Assembly: GCA_963575745.1 (NCBI GenBank)
Contig: CAUYUJ010014203.1
Coordinates: 78,747 to 142,746 of the forward strand
Origin: Prorocentrum cordatum
Lineage: Eukaryota; Sar; Dinophyceae; Prorocentrales; Prorocentraceae
Direction of reading: 5' to 3'
Length of the DNA: 64,000 nt
A program made the position numbers and the translations under genes. The notes beneath the pieces are model-generated. The model saw only the letters and a list, made by a program, of their open reading frames with translations, was not told where the DNA came from and searched no databases. Shown here piece after piece: positions 20,200-30,275 of the stretch (within the stretch, counting starts at the first letter, position 1; every line of letters begins with the position of its first letter).

Positions 20200-21434
20200 T
20201 TGAACATCGCCAGAGACAAGTTCAAAGCAGTTCTTTCTCCAGAGAGTGCGGCTCGCGCAGCAGCTCAGACTTTGATGGGCCACAGCGAGAGCGTGTTGAC
20301 CGGCCAGTTCGCACCGGCGCCTGCCCCCCCTGGTGTGGAAAGCGGCGCAGTCGGGGCCGGCCCTTTGGGTGGCAGTCCTGGCGCGGGTGAGCCGAGTGCT
20401 GCTTCTGCAGCATCTCCCGTTGAAGTTCCCGCCCCTGGTGGCTTGGCCAACGGTGCGAGCGACGGCCCTTCGGGTGGCATTGCAGTCGCGGCTCTTGAGA
20501 CAGGCCCTATGGGTGGCAGTGTCAGTGAGAGTCAGCCAGGTGGTGGTTCTGTCCCCCTGGCCCCGGGCGCGGGTTCCATCCCCCGGGTGGTGCTTTTGGA
20601 ACCGGCCTTCCGGGTGGCAGTTCCAGGCTGGGCGCGGATTCTGTCCCCCCAGGCGCGGGCGCGGGTTTTGCCCCCCCGCCGGCACCTGCCCTCCCCGAGT
20701 TCCCGTCCGAGGGTTCTGTGGGATTAAAGGCCATTTTCGGCTTGCTGCAATCGATGAACAACAACATGGCGACGAACGCCGGGCTGACTACCCTGCGCCA
20801 ACAGATCACGACAGAGACCAAATTGTCGATTTCTGCAGCAGTGGACCCTCTCAAGGACGAGATGCGGGAGTTGACTGACCGGGTTGACTACTTGGAGATG
20901 CAGAGTTCCAGTTCCTCTGGCCGGACAGGCAAGCGCCAGCTCGCGCTCCTGAGCAGTCTGGACATTTCGAATCGTCGAGTCGCGTTCGTCGGTTTTGAGA
21001 TCAACGATTTGGCTTCCCGAGTGACGCAGATGAAGACCTACGCGTCGACATTGTCAAACGTTCCGCCCTGCACCTCCGAAGGTCACTTCTTCACCGGCCC
21101 CAGCCAGATCGTGAGCAAGGTGTCTTTTTTAGAATTTGCTTCGCCTGAGCGCGTCCAGATTTTTTTGAGGATTTCGAAGGGCACGCCCATGCGAGTAGAC
21201 GGGAAATCGATTTTGTCTAAACCCGCCAAATCTCAGGTGAACTTGCAGAGGGATTGGTCTATTCGGAGAGCTTCCGAGCTCTTGAAGGGCGCCGCGCCCA
21301 ACCAGGCAATCAGGATCGAATGGCAGTTGCGGAAAGTCTTCGTCGGTTCTGATTCTAATTCTGCGTTTGAGCAGGGGCCTGGCGATATAGAAGGTGTTTT
21401 CAATGCGCCTTTCTCTCACCTCCGGTTCCCGTAA
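20200..21434 (+). pseudogene. LINE element F, ORF1 (nucleic-acid-binding protein)
   Basis: The best ORF1 copy. An N-terminal Gly/Ala/Pro-rich region (20200 to about 20580) is joined by one frameshift near a C-run at about 20580 to the frame ending at 21434. That frame has a predicted coiled coil (ETKLSISAAVDPLKDEMREL, TDRVDYLEMQ), then an RRM-like fold with RRVAFVGFEINDL and VSFLEFASPERVQIFL as candidate RNP2 and RNP1 strands. It ends KPAKSQVNLQRDWSIRRASE and IRIEWQLRKVFVGSDSN. LINE ORF1 proteins with a coiled coil plus RRM bind element RNA as multimers; the assignment rests on motif order, not on a search. The true start codon is uncertain. Confidence 0.75.
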
Positions 21435-22517
21435 GGACTCGGGGGGGCCTGCTCTCGCACTGACGTTTTCCGCGTTTTGCGTTCCGTCCACGGTTTAACC
21501 GTCAGTGCGTGGCCCCCGGGGAATTCCCGACGATTGCGTCGGAGAGGGCCTCGATCTCAAGATCGTTTATTGCAGCGTTCGATGTTTAAGAATGCATCTC
21601 GGCTTACCCGGGATATTCCCAGAAGTTCGAGTCGCCTTACTTCTCCTCGTCTTCCTCCGCCCTATGTCCCTTCTGTTCCTCCAACTCGTTCTGCCCAATC
21701 GAATCTGCATCAATTCTTCGCACCGTCGCCGAACAGTTTGCCTCGGGGCAAGGAGCCGCGCGAATCCAACTCCGCACTGTCCCTCGCTTCCTTCGACCTC
21801 GCTGTTTTCCATGTGAATATGCAAAGTTTCACTCCGAAGCACCAGGCTGAGCTCGAGGCTCGTCTTCGTCTCCTCGTTTCCCTTCCTACTTGTGTTTTTG
21901 TTAGTGAGACGTGGCTTGATTATTCCTGCCCTGCTCCTGTTCTTTCTTCATGCACCGTCATTGCCAGAAAAGATCGAGATTCTCTAGGTGGAAGAGTTTT
22001 AATATTTGCTTTAGATATCCACGCTCATCTATTCTCCCCGCTTCAGAATTTTCTGGCGGCTGAATTAATTTGAGTTTTCATGCATTATGATTGTGGGTCC
22101 ATTTTAATGTGTTGTTTCTATCGCCTTCCGTGCCACGGCGAAGTCAGTAGTCTGCACGATTTAATGCAAGAGTGGTCTTGGCATTCTTCGAATGCAGTCG
22201 GGTCTGTTTTAGTTGGTGATTTTAACGCGCGTCAGAAGAATTGGCTTTATTATTCGAATCGCAACTCTCCGGAGGGCGCGGCCCTTCGCGAGTGGTGCAT
22301 CAGCCACGGACTTTTCGAGAGAGTTCGTAAACCGACTCGTCAAAGGCATTTGTTAGATTTCGTATTGACTGACATGCCGGATTTAGTGTCTGCAGAAGTC
22401 TTGGCCGAGTTAGCGGATCACAATGCTGTGCTTGGTGTGTTGTTCTCCCGCCTCTTGCAGTCGAAGAGCAGTCGCGCACTGTTTGGGTTTACAAATCTGC
22501 GAATTGGGCGGCCCTGA
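21435..22517 (+). pseudogene. LINE element F, APE-type endonuclease
   Basis: After a basic linker (RRLRRRGPRSQDRLLQRS) comes the endonuclease: LAVFHVNMQSFTPKHQAEL, CVFVSETWLDYSCPAP with the metal-binding Glu, VIARKDRDSLGGRVLIFALD, then an in-frame TGA (22071-22073) where the family has Trp. The same frame resumes with MCCFYRLPCHGEVSSLHDL, GSVLVGDFNARQKNW (the Asp/Asn pair), RKPTRQRHLLDFVLTDMPDL and ELADHNAV with the catalytic His. All hallmark residues of the APE nuclease fold are visible, so this is the least decayed copy of the domain. One nonsense codon breaks it. Confidence 0.87.
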
Positions 22518-24480
22518 AAGCGTCGATTCGCCGGTCAGATTGGAATTGGATCGATGCATGTACGCCCAATGAGGCTGCTCATCGTCTTACGTTGTTTCTC
22601 CTTGAGCGCGTGCACGATTGTATCCCCAAGTGTGATTGAAGGTTTTCTGCTTCCCATCCCTGGCTTGATGCCGGTACTCTGGCCCTTGTGTCTGCTATGG
22701 TGGCCGCTGCAGGGGCTCCCGACTTCCCGCTGGCAGCGCAGGCGTGCAGTGTAGGGTTGTTACATGTTTATAACAATTACTCATTACGTGTTCGTGCCAA
22801 ACTGCAATTTTTCAAGGAACAGTTCTAAGCAGTGGTGGCATCTTTCGCGCGAGTTGGTTAGTAGAAGATGTAATGCTGCTTCGCCTCCTCTGAAAAATCC
22901 GGCCGGGACCTGGATTTTAGACCCTCATGGCAAGGCGAATTTGTTTGCACATGCTTTCACTTCCAAGTGGTTTTTGCCGGCTCCTGTGCGTAACGAGTTC
23001 AGTGTCCTTCCACCTTGCCGTCTTCTCGACGTATTCGTGCCTCTCCGTGGGCGTGCAGCATTCCGTGTCTTGTTTTCTTTGCGTGTAGACAGCGGGGCCA
23101 GGCCTGATTTTTTAACCCGCGAGAGTCCTTAAGACGTGCGCTCGAGAGCTTACGCTGCCCTTCTCGAAGCTCGCGCGGCTGATTGTGTCCCGCGGCGAGT
23201 GGCCTCACGTGTGGACAGCGCAGTGGATCCACCCGCTGCGCAAGCGGTATTCTGTGCACAACCCGGACCACTACACAGGAATTCATCTCACTGCACAGTT
23301 GTCCAAAGCAATGGAGAGATTTCTAGGCGAGCAGTTCATGCCCCGTGCTGTTTCCGAAGGCTGTTTTGGCAAGTTCCAATTCGCTTACACGCCCGGTCGT
23401 GGTGCCAGGGACGCATTGTTGTGTCTTGTCTTGCTGTGCATTCAGACTTTCGCTGGAGGCGGACGTGTAGGACTGCATTGCTCAGACGTCTCTGGTGCAT
23501 TCGATCGTGTATGCACGGAACGATTCTTAAAGAAATTAGCAGCGTCGCGTATTCCACGCAGTATATTTAATGTAATTCGGAGCTGGTTTGCGCCTCGTTC
23601 CGTGAATGTCGTGGTGGGCGGAGCCCATTCGGAAGTAATTCAAATGTTGCACATGGTGTTCCAAGGGACTGTTTGGGGCCTTCCGTTGTGGTATTTCTTT
23701 TTCCGAGATGCTTCCGAAGCTATCCTGGGCTTAAATTCTAGAAGAAACTGTGTACGCAGACGAGTTTAACGCCCTGAAAGCTTATCTCGGTACTGCCGGC
23801 ACGCCGTATATTCTGTCGAACTTACGGGAGTGCCAAGCCACGCTGCACTTCTTGGGGCCAGGCGAACAGCGTTATTTTCGACGCTGGCAAAGAGAGTCAC
23901 CACATTCTGAGTCACAGGCACCCTCACGGTGACTCTTTTAGGCTCCTTGGTGTTTCATGTGACTGTCAGCTTCGCATGAACGCTGCTATCGACGAATGTG
24001 CTGCTATATGCCACACGCGTATCATGTGTTGGTTGCGTATTCGGCGTTTTCACACTTTCGGAAATGGTGCTTCTCTACAAAAGCCATGTCTTGTCATGCG
24101 CAGAGTGCCGCACGCCTGCGATTGCGCACGCTTCGTGTTCTGCCCCCCCACGTGGTAGACGCTGTGCAAGACAGGTTTTTGCGCGCCATCGGTCTCGCAG
24201 CCGAAGCCGCATGTGTTCAATTTAACTTGGCGCCGCTGTGTTGCCGCCGAGATATTGCTATCTAGGGCGTTCTCCACAGGTCTGCAATCGGGCGTGGCCC
24301 TTCGATGTTTCATTCTTTGTTCCGCCTCGACTCCTGTCTTCCTCCCCCCCGTGCCCGTCGTCGCCACCGTCGCCATCTGATTGATCCATGCACTCTGCGT
24401 GCCCAGCAATTCGTCACGCAGTCCGCCTTTGGTGCCGTGCGCCTATACAACTTGTTGCCTGACTTTGTTACGAATTATTT
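22518..24480 (+). pseudogene. LINE element F, reverse transcriptase
   Basis: Fragments in order: NSSKQWWHLSRELVSRRC, then TSKWFLPAPVRNEFS, a short remnant RVDSGARPDFL, then WIHPLRKRYSVHN and HYTGIHLTAQLSKAMERFL. Then FGKFQFAYTPGRGARDALL, HCSDVSGAFDRV and MVFQGTVWGLPLW. The catalytic box reads VYADEFNAL (YADE at 23753-23764), so the second catalytic Asp is replaced by Glu. Downstream frames carry AVQDRFLRAIGLAAEA, CRRDIAI followed by a stop, and SAFGAVRLYNLLPDFV. The element ends abruptly near 24480 inside the first 170-bp satellite unit. Inactive. Confidence 0.87.
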
Positions 24481-24484
24481 TGGT

Positions 24485-25640
24485 TGCGTGACGAGTTCGG
24501 GCGTCTGGATACTTGAAACTAGCGCGCTTGATGAATTCTTTGGGATCTTGTGCCAAACAGTTTTGTAGTTCCTCTGCAGCTCGAGTTACCTCAAGGAAGT
24601 TACCATCATCTTTTTAACATTTAGCAAAGTACGAATGATTTTCTGACCCAGGTAGCAGACCGAATTCAGGCGTCTAGATACTTGAGACTAGCGTTCATTA
24701 TAGTTTCCGTTCGATGTATGTGCCAGACAGTTTTGTAGCTCATCTCCAGCTCGAGTAAAGTCTAGAAAACCATCGATATCTCAAACAAATTAGCAGAGTA
24801 CGACTAGGTTTACGCGCCCAGCCCTCACAGCAGATCGAGTTCAGGCGTTCAAATACATTAGTATCGCGCGACTGATTTTTTCTTTTGATTGTTGTGCCGA
24901 ACAGTTCTTCAGCTCGTTTGCAGCTCAAGTTTAGCCATCTCTATAACATCAGCAGAGAGCGAATATTTGTTCGGACCCAGCTGTGATAGCAGACCGAGTT
25001 CAGGCGTCTAGATAATTTCAGTAAGCGCGCTTGATGATTTCCTTCTAATTGATTTGCCAAGCGGCTCTGTAGTTGATGTGCAGCTCGAGTTAAGTCAAGA
25101 AAACCATCATTATCTCCAAAAAAAAAAAGAGTATGGTTTCGGACCGAACTCTAATAGCAGACCAAGTTCAGGCGTCTAGAAACTTGAGATTCGCCAACCT
25201 GATGATTTCTTCCCGACTGTTGTGCCGAAGAACTCTGTAGCTCATCTGCCGCTCGAGTTAAGTCAAGAAGTCCATCATCATCTCGAGAAGCAAGAGTAGA
25301 GTACGAATAGTTTCGCGGACCTAGCTCTGGTAGCAGACCGAGTTCAGGCGTCTAGCTTCGTTAAACTAGCGCGCCTGATGATTCCCGTCTGACTGCTTTT
25401 CTCAGGAGCTTTGTCGCTCAGCTGCAGCTCGAGTTAATTCAAGAAGCTAATCTTCATTTCGACAAGAATTAGTAGAGTACGAGTAGTTTCGCGGACCTAG
25501 CTCTGGTAGCAGACCGAGTTCAGACCTCTGGATGCTTCAAACGAGCGCGCCGGATGAGTCTGGATCGATTAGATGTGCGTATCAGCTTTGTAACGCTCCT
25601 ACAGCTTGAGTTAAATACAGAAAACCGACAGCACTTGTCA
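24485..25640. repeat. ~170-bp tandem satellite, seven units
   Basis: The motif (G)ACCGAGTTCAGGCGTCTAG recurs at 24493, 24662, 24837, 24996, 25164, 25340 and 25516: spacings 169, 175, 159, 168, 176 and 176, mean about 170. Each unit also has ACTAGCGCGC(C/T)TGATGA, TTGTGCCGAACAG, CAGCTCGAGTTAAGTC and AGAGTACGAATAGTTTCG in order. The first unit is fused to the end of LINE F; the last runs into the dispersed repeat at 25615. Fragments occur at about 7515-7560 and, inverted, at 7858-7915. Confidence 0.93.
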
Positions 25641-25860
25641 AGATGACCGGAACAGCCGATCCCGCCTGGATGCTTCTTGGCAGTAGTAGGTGCCCGATCG
25701 ACCTGAGATTCAGATGGCGAGTGGGAATGAGATCGAATAGGGGTGGAACAAAAATAGAGCTCTATTCAAATTTCGAGAAATCGAATTTAAACATGTCAAA
25801 AAGACAAAACTTCCGTCGAGATTTTTTGCCCACTAGCCCCCCAGCGCGCCGGAGTTACTC
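25615..25860. repeat. Dispersed repeat shared with 7478-7830
   Basis: Contains AGTTAA(A/G)T, CAGAAAACCGACAGCAC, TCAAGATGA, then GATCC(C/T)GCCTGGA(C/T)G, TTGGCAGT, CCGA(T/G)CGACC, and near its end GTCGAGATTTTT followed by ACTAGC(C/T)CC. The same order is seen at 7478-7530 and 7728-7840. Both loci also carry 170-bp satellite pieces, so the two repeats seem to travel together. Confidence 0.75.
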
Positions 25861-25991
25861 TTCCAGCTTCGCCGCTAACGCTCTTAGGGAAACTTTACGA
25901 GCTTGTTGTTTGGCCGTCGTCGTAGTAGATGGGGGTAGTCGTCTTCCTTGATCTGCTTCCTCCTGGTAGTCGTCGTCGTCGTCGTCGTCGA
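25861..25991. repeat. (GTC)n-containing spacer
   Basis: Short unassigned sequence ending in a GTC/CGT run (about 25966-25991). On the minus strand the run would read poly-Thr/Asp and directly follows the gag-like fragment. Confidence 0.6.
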
Positions 25992-26547
25992 GGCCAACGT
26001 CATCTTCAGTTGGCTTTCGACCTCAACGAGGGCGAAGTTGTCCCCAATATGATTCGTGATGAGTTGCTTACCTTCTTTGTCCAGTCCAGTTCGCCGAAGG
26101 AGGAACGATCCCAGAGTGTGATATTGTGCGTCGTGATCTTCCTCTCCGCCACGGGAAATCTCATCAAGTGATCAATGAGGGGTTTTTCGGCCTGCGAGAC
26201 GCGCGGAGGAAAAACTCGAAGGCGGTCGGTAGCTCCGCCACGTGGTCGTATTTGTATGCGCGGTTCTGAGCTCGCAATTTTGCCATCCCCTTTTTCTCGG
26301 CTTTGATCTCTGTGATGTCCATGTATTCTACCACGTCCCATGCTTGACCCCACAGGCCTTGCATGATCTCGGGAACGGCAGACTTCTCTATCTCTTTGCC
26401 TCTGGCTCTGGCGGCATAGATCTCCACCTTCTTCCTGAAAGCCTTGTGCTCCTCTAGGGAGCCATCGAACTTGCGTGCCTGGCTTGCATGCTGTGAGGTG
26501 TTATCACTTGCTTTATTTAGGATCATGTTTCGCCCGTGGGTGATCAT
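25992..26547 (-). pseudogene. Ty1/copia-type gag-like fragment
   Basis: On the minus strand from 26547: ARKFDGSLEEHKAFRKKVEI, YAARARGKEIEKSAVPEIMQ, GLWGQAWDVVEYMDITEIK, YKYDHVAELPTAFEFFLRAS and RRPKNPSLI. A frameshift near 26170-26190 then gives LIDHLMRFPVAERKIT and SNSSRIILGTTSPSLRSK. The order (W-rich helix, Tyr-Asp core, FF-R-RR) resembles the capsid-like region of copia gag-pol polyproteins that I associate with dinoflagellate genomes. No protease, integrase or RT follows within the window, and no LTR was found. A host gene sharing this fold is possible. Confidence 0.5.
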
Positions 26548-26918
26548 CTCGTCGTTGTCCGTGGGGCCGTAGCTCCGCTACCAATGTCAACTGTTCGATC
26601 GCGCGCGAGGTCGTCGAATGAACTCGAATCGGATTGCGATACTCTGCCCAAATGTTATCGACCTCCGTCTCTGCAATCGCTCTGCGTGCCAAGAGGGCGT
26701 AAGCGTGCCTTTCTGACAAGTGCGAGAGGCCTTTCGAATAGTACAGAGCCAGAACAGCGATCCAACATACATGTGCGCTACCTGCTGTCTGTTGCTGCTG
26801 CACGTGCTTGCCTTCTGAATTGGAAAAAAAGAAGCGGTAATTACAAGCTTCCAGAACACAGCTAAGATACACCGTACGGAATACAGTTCACAGGGAGACG
26901 AGTGTGAGTGATAAATAT
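26548..26918. other. Unassigned spacer
   Basis: No recognised gene. A minus-strand frame continues the gag-like region upstream for a short distance but has no family motif. Confidence 0.4.
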
Positions 26919-26921
26919 GGA

Positions 26922-26923
<2 letters not shown>

Positions 26924-26960
<37 letters not shown>
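26924..26960. repeat. (GA)n dinucleotide run
   Basis: About 18 uninterrupted GA units; interrupted GA continues to about 26970. Confidence 0.97.
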
Positions 26961-26967
<7 letters not shown>

Positions 26968-26968
<1 letters not shown>

Positions 26969-27389
26969 CGATAATGAAACGAGCAGTGCGAAACCACTGG
27001 CTGGGCATAGCTGATTGCGCTTTGAGATCTTCAATCAAGTTGTATTTGCATTGAGCTCCCAAGTTCGACGATTTCGTCAACTCTGTTATCTGTCTTTGCC
27101 TTGCTTTTTGTTGTTAAGGTTTTTTAGATGCTTTCTTGTCAGCGCAGCAGAAGCACTAATCGAACGATGCGTTTTTTTTCATATCTTCAGAATTATGCGC
27201 AAGAACGTTGACACCTCTGGCTTCGGAAGCAAACTTTTCAGCGAACGAGCGAGAACCTTATGCGAAGAGTCTGCATTTTGATATCCGCGTTCACGCGCAG
27301 ATGCGCTGAAAGCCGCAATTGAATCAAGCGACCCTGGCGAAATCTTCCTTGTACTTTCCTTCCAACAAGGTCCCCGCTGACTGCGAAAA
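26968..27389. other. Unassigned, moderate GC
   Basis: Less GC-rich than its surroundings, with a T-rich stretch near 27100-27180. Nothing recognised. Confidence 0.4.
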
Positions 27390-28382
27390 TCACGACGAGA
27401 TATCTGTTTTTTCAAATTTCGGCTCAATCAGCGGCGCAGGATAAAAAGGAACACAGGCTTCGAACAACGATTCCAAAACAGGCAGGCTCGACGGCCTATC
27501 CCGCACGGAAGCCGCAGCGATTTTGTCTTTGATGTGTCGCAGCACTCTGCTTCGACCCCGTGGAGCCAGGGGAGGCTGAACCTGTAGGCTCTGCACCCCC
27601 CCCTGCCACGGGCCTCCAGGGGCCGATCTACGGCTCCGCAACCCCCCTCGCGGCGACCATGGTTTGCAGCTCCTCCTCCCGAAAGAAGAGCACGCTTTGA
27701 ACACTTGATATTGGTCAAGAGCGGTTGTAACATAATCGACATTGTCTGGAGCCGACGCGGTTTCTGCGAGTGATTCTTTGAAAGATCCAACACCGCACGG
27801 TGCCAAAGTATCTTCCAGTCGGCGTGAACCAGAATACAAACGACATTCAATCGAATCCAGATGATTAATTACATCACGAGGAAAGTCGTGAATGTGAAGA
27901 GGATGCATGCCACCATTCGAAAGCCAAGTCACGAAGTCCTCACTCGCAATTTGCAATTTACATTGTTCACGCGTCGATCCTTTTTCATATGTTTTTTGTT
28001 TTCCCCCCCCTTCCCCCGATTTACTTAGGCCGTCACAATGTCGCTCAAAAAAAAGCTGCACGAGGTCAGCGTGAAGTAAGCGCGGCTCCATCATAATACA
28101 ATCGAAAGGCGCAATTGATACACAATCTGCGTGTGGACCGCAAGGCTGTCTTGAACTCGCTGTTTTGATCCACGGAAGGTCACGAGCCCCAGCGAGGCGA
28201 CCGCGCAGAGCGCGCGCGCAGCGTTCCACGCAGGGCGGCTGGAGGGAGGAGACAAGGAGAGAAAGAGACACAGAGACAGGGAAGAGGAAACAAAGAACAT
28301 AAAAAACAAGACAGGGCCGCCTCGTGGCCGTGACTCGTGCTCTGCCCATGGCTCCTTTGTGGCCCGTGGCCTCTCCGAGCAC
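27390..28382 (-). CDS. Hypothetical protein, 330 codons, not recognised
   Basis: Uninterrupted minus-strand frame with no family I recognise. The N-terminal 60 residues include a hydrophobic stretch (CLVFYVLCFLFPVSVSLSLL) that could be a signal or membrane segment, but its DNA is a low-complexity purine run. The middle (about residues 95-230) looks most protein-like: MMEPRLLHADLVQLFFERHC, SEDFVTWLSNGGMHPLHIHD, FPRDVINHLDSIECRL and DYVTTALDQYQVFKACSS. The C-terminus is Arg/Gly/Pro-rich and ends in KFEKTDISS. A T/C-rich stretch preceding it could be regulatory or chance. It could be one exon, a decayed gene or a chance frame in GC-rich DNA; the last cannot be excluded. Confidence 0.3.
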   Translation of the reverse strand: MLGEATGHKGAMGRARVTATRRPCLVFYVLCFLFPVSVSLSLLVSSLQPPCVERCARALRGRLAGARDLPWIKTASSRQPCGPHADCVSIAPFDCIMMEPRLLHADLVQLFFERHCDGLSKSGEGGGKQKTYEKGSTREQCKLQIASEDFVTWLSNGGMHPLHIHDFPRDVINHLDSIECRLYSGSRRLEDTLAPCGVGSFKESLAETASAPDNVDYVTTALDQYQVFKACSSFGRRSCKPWSPRGGLRSRRSAPGGPWQGGVQSLQVQPPLAPRGRSRVLRHIKDKIAAASVRDRPSSLPVLESLFEACVPFYPAPLIEPKFEKTDISS

Positions 28383-29115
28383 TCCGTGCTTGCCGCCGGT
28401 GGTCGGCTCTGCGCCGTGGCACTCGTTGCCCCGGGCCGCCAGGCTGCTCCGGCGTGGCGCCCAGTATGCTGAGCGCCGCGCCGTGGCCCCAGTGGTGGCC
28501 CAAGGCCCGCTCGTGGTTCCTCCGCTTCCTCGTCCTCGTCCTTCTCCTCCTCCTCCTCATCCTCCTCCTCCTCTCCTCCTCCAGAGTCGGCTTCCGCCGA
28601 CTCCGGCTCCAATTCCTGCCGCCAACACGTCTCCTGAGGGCTCTGGCCCCCCCGCGCTGCCCTCTAAGGGCCGGTCCCGCCGGACTGACATCGCGTGCTC
28701 GCCTCGCCTCGCCTCGCCTCCTCCTCCTCCTCTTCAGTGTGTGTGTGTGTGTGTGTGTGCACTCGGCAGTGCGTGCCTCGCCATGGTCGAGGTGTCCCGT
28801 GGCCCGTGGCCCGCTCGTGCCCCTGCCGCGGCGTGCCTTCTAGGGCCCGTCCGTCATGGTGGCCCTTCTTTTTGCCCCTTCGCGTGCGCCACAAGGCGAT
28901 GGCCACGCGGTGGCCATCGTGCCCGCGGGCCTCTTGTGGCGTCTCGTCGTCTTCCCTGCTTCCAGGGCCGCAGCCGATGCCAGTGGCACACGGTCTCTTG
29001 GGCAAGGAGCGGCCAAGGCCCCGTTCTCTTCGATTCACGCGTCCGCGGCCGCTGTGACCGCGTTGTTGCCCTCCGTACTTGTGATCGTTAGAGCGTGTTT
29101 CCTGATTGCTTGGGG
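28383..29115. other. GC-rich non-coding region with small microsatellites
   Basis: Proline/arginine-biased frames only. Holds a CTC run (about 28535-28580), a GCCTC run (28701-28720) and a GT run (28737-28759). No recognisable protein or RNA. Confidence 0.5.
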
Positions 29116-29117
29116 CA

Positions 29118-29260
29118 TAATGGACATCATATCCCCCTGCCCCCCCCCTATAACGTAACGCCCCTCCCCCCCCAGTGCGTTCCCGGCACTGCCGCCGTGC
29201 GCACGGCGGGGGGGAGACGCTACATCATACCCCCCCCTGGCCCCTTCTATAATGCCCGTT
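29118..29260. repeat. Duplicated C-rich motif flanking two hairpins
   Basis: CATCATATCCCCC...CTATAACG (29124-29155) is repeated as CATCATACCCCCC...CTATAATGCC (about 29223-29256). Between them lie two adjacent hairpins: CAGTGC/GCACTG (29173-29191, 7-nt loop) and the perfect 18-bp palindrome CCGCCGTGCGCACGGCGG (29192-29209). Function unknown. Confidence 0.7.
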
Positions 29261-30009
29261 ATCGCTGAAAGAAAGAAACGCGCTCTTATTTTCCTTGCGG
29301 CCGGCATTCGCGAGGGGCGCTCGCTATGAGGTTTTATATTTATCAGAAAGCCGTCCGCCTGGTAGTTGTGTTGTTCGTACTGATGGTTTCCGGATTAACC
29401 TTTCTGTGAGAGCTTCGGGCATGCCTCCGATGTCCTCGCGGTGGTTGGGGGCTTCTGTAGGGTTGTCTCATGCGTCGCTGTTGATCGCAAAGTACTGCTC
29501 CGCGTGATGCGCGAACATGCCGTCCGGGGCCTCCTCGTTCGGGTTCGTGCCATTGTCGGATGTGTCCGCGCCAGTCTTGGCGAAGAGAGTGGTGTGAAAT
29601 TTGGTCTTCCCACCGCATCATATTCGTGATCTTCTCCGGCCCCATGGAATGTTCAGCAAAACGTGTATCAGGCCCGCCTTGCATTCGTTGGTGTTTCCTT
29701 CCATGTCCTTGTCGTAGGTGGTGTGGGGATTTGAGGTGCGCTTCTTGGCGTCCTTACACTTGGCGAGTCTCTCCGCTGTCACATCCTCCAGCAGGGGATA
29801 CATGGCAGCTCTAATGCAGAGCGCTGTTGGACACGCAGTTTTTCACTGCATCCTATGGTCGGTGCCGCCATATACTTGCCTTTTTTGATGCAATCCGTGG
29901 CATCGGTATCCGTGGTTATCGCGCGCCTTGATGTCCCCACGAGCGGGGCGCGACGCTCTCGGGCGTTCCGCCTGACTTGCCCGTGTGCCCGCCTTCGGTT
30001 CCACCCACG
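29261..30009. other. Unassigned region
   Basis: Frames on the minus strand up to 113 codons contain pieces such as CKDAKKRTSNPHTTYDKDME, with no family match I can name. No repeat seen. Confidence 0.35.
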
Positions 30010-30252
30010 CCGATCTTGGCCAGGCCGATCCCAGGCCCGAGGTCGGTGCATATATGCGCGAGCCTTGAGACGGAGGTCAAAGCAAACGGGGGTCAGTCAG
30101 AGCGGCGGATCTCGCAGGATCCTGCAAAGCCAGGGGCACTGACCCGGGTTAGGGCGCAGTATCCTGCAGGATTTTGAAGGGTTTTGCAGGATTCTGCAAC
30201 GCTTGACTAACCCGGGTTTGTATTGACCTGGGTCACTAGATTCCCGATCTAC

Positions 30253-30275
30253 GTGTGTGTGTGTGTGTGTGTGTG
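30253..30275. repeat. (GT)n dinucleotide run
   Basis: About 11 GT units, just left of one copy of the GGCCTGGCCAGG block. Confidence 0.95.

Noticed and set aside
4691-24480. Group II intron or telomerase reverse transcriptase
   Set aside because: The RT comes with an APE endonuclease and ORF1 and ends in A-rich tails, which is the LINE layout; no maturase or telomerase motifs seen.
24485-25640. Centromere
   Set aside because: Unit length alone is not evidence; only seven units are present and no centromere-specific context is visible.
28324-29091. 255-codon + frame rich in Pro, Arg and Ala
   Set aside because: Overlaps GC-rich and microsatellite DNA, is open on the other strand too, and has no recognisable motif.
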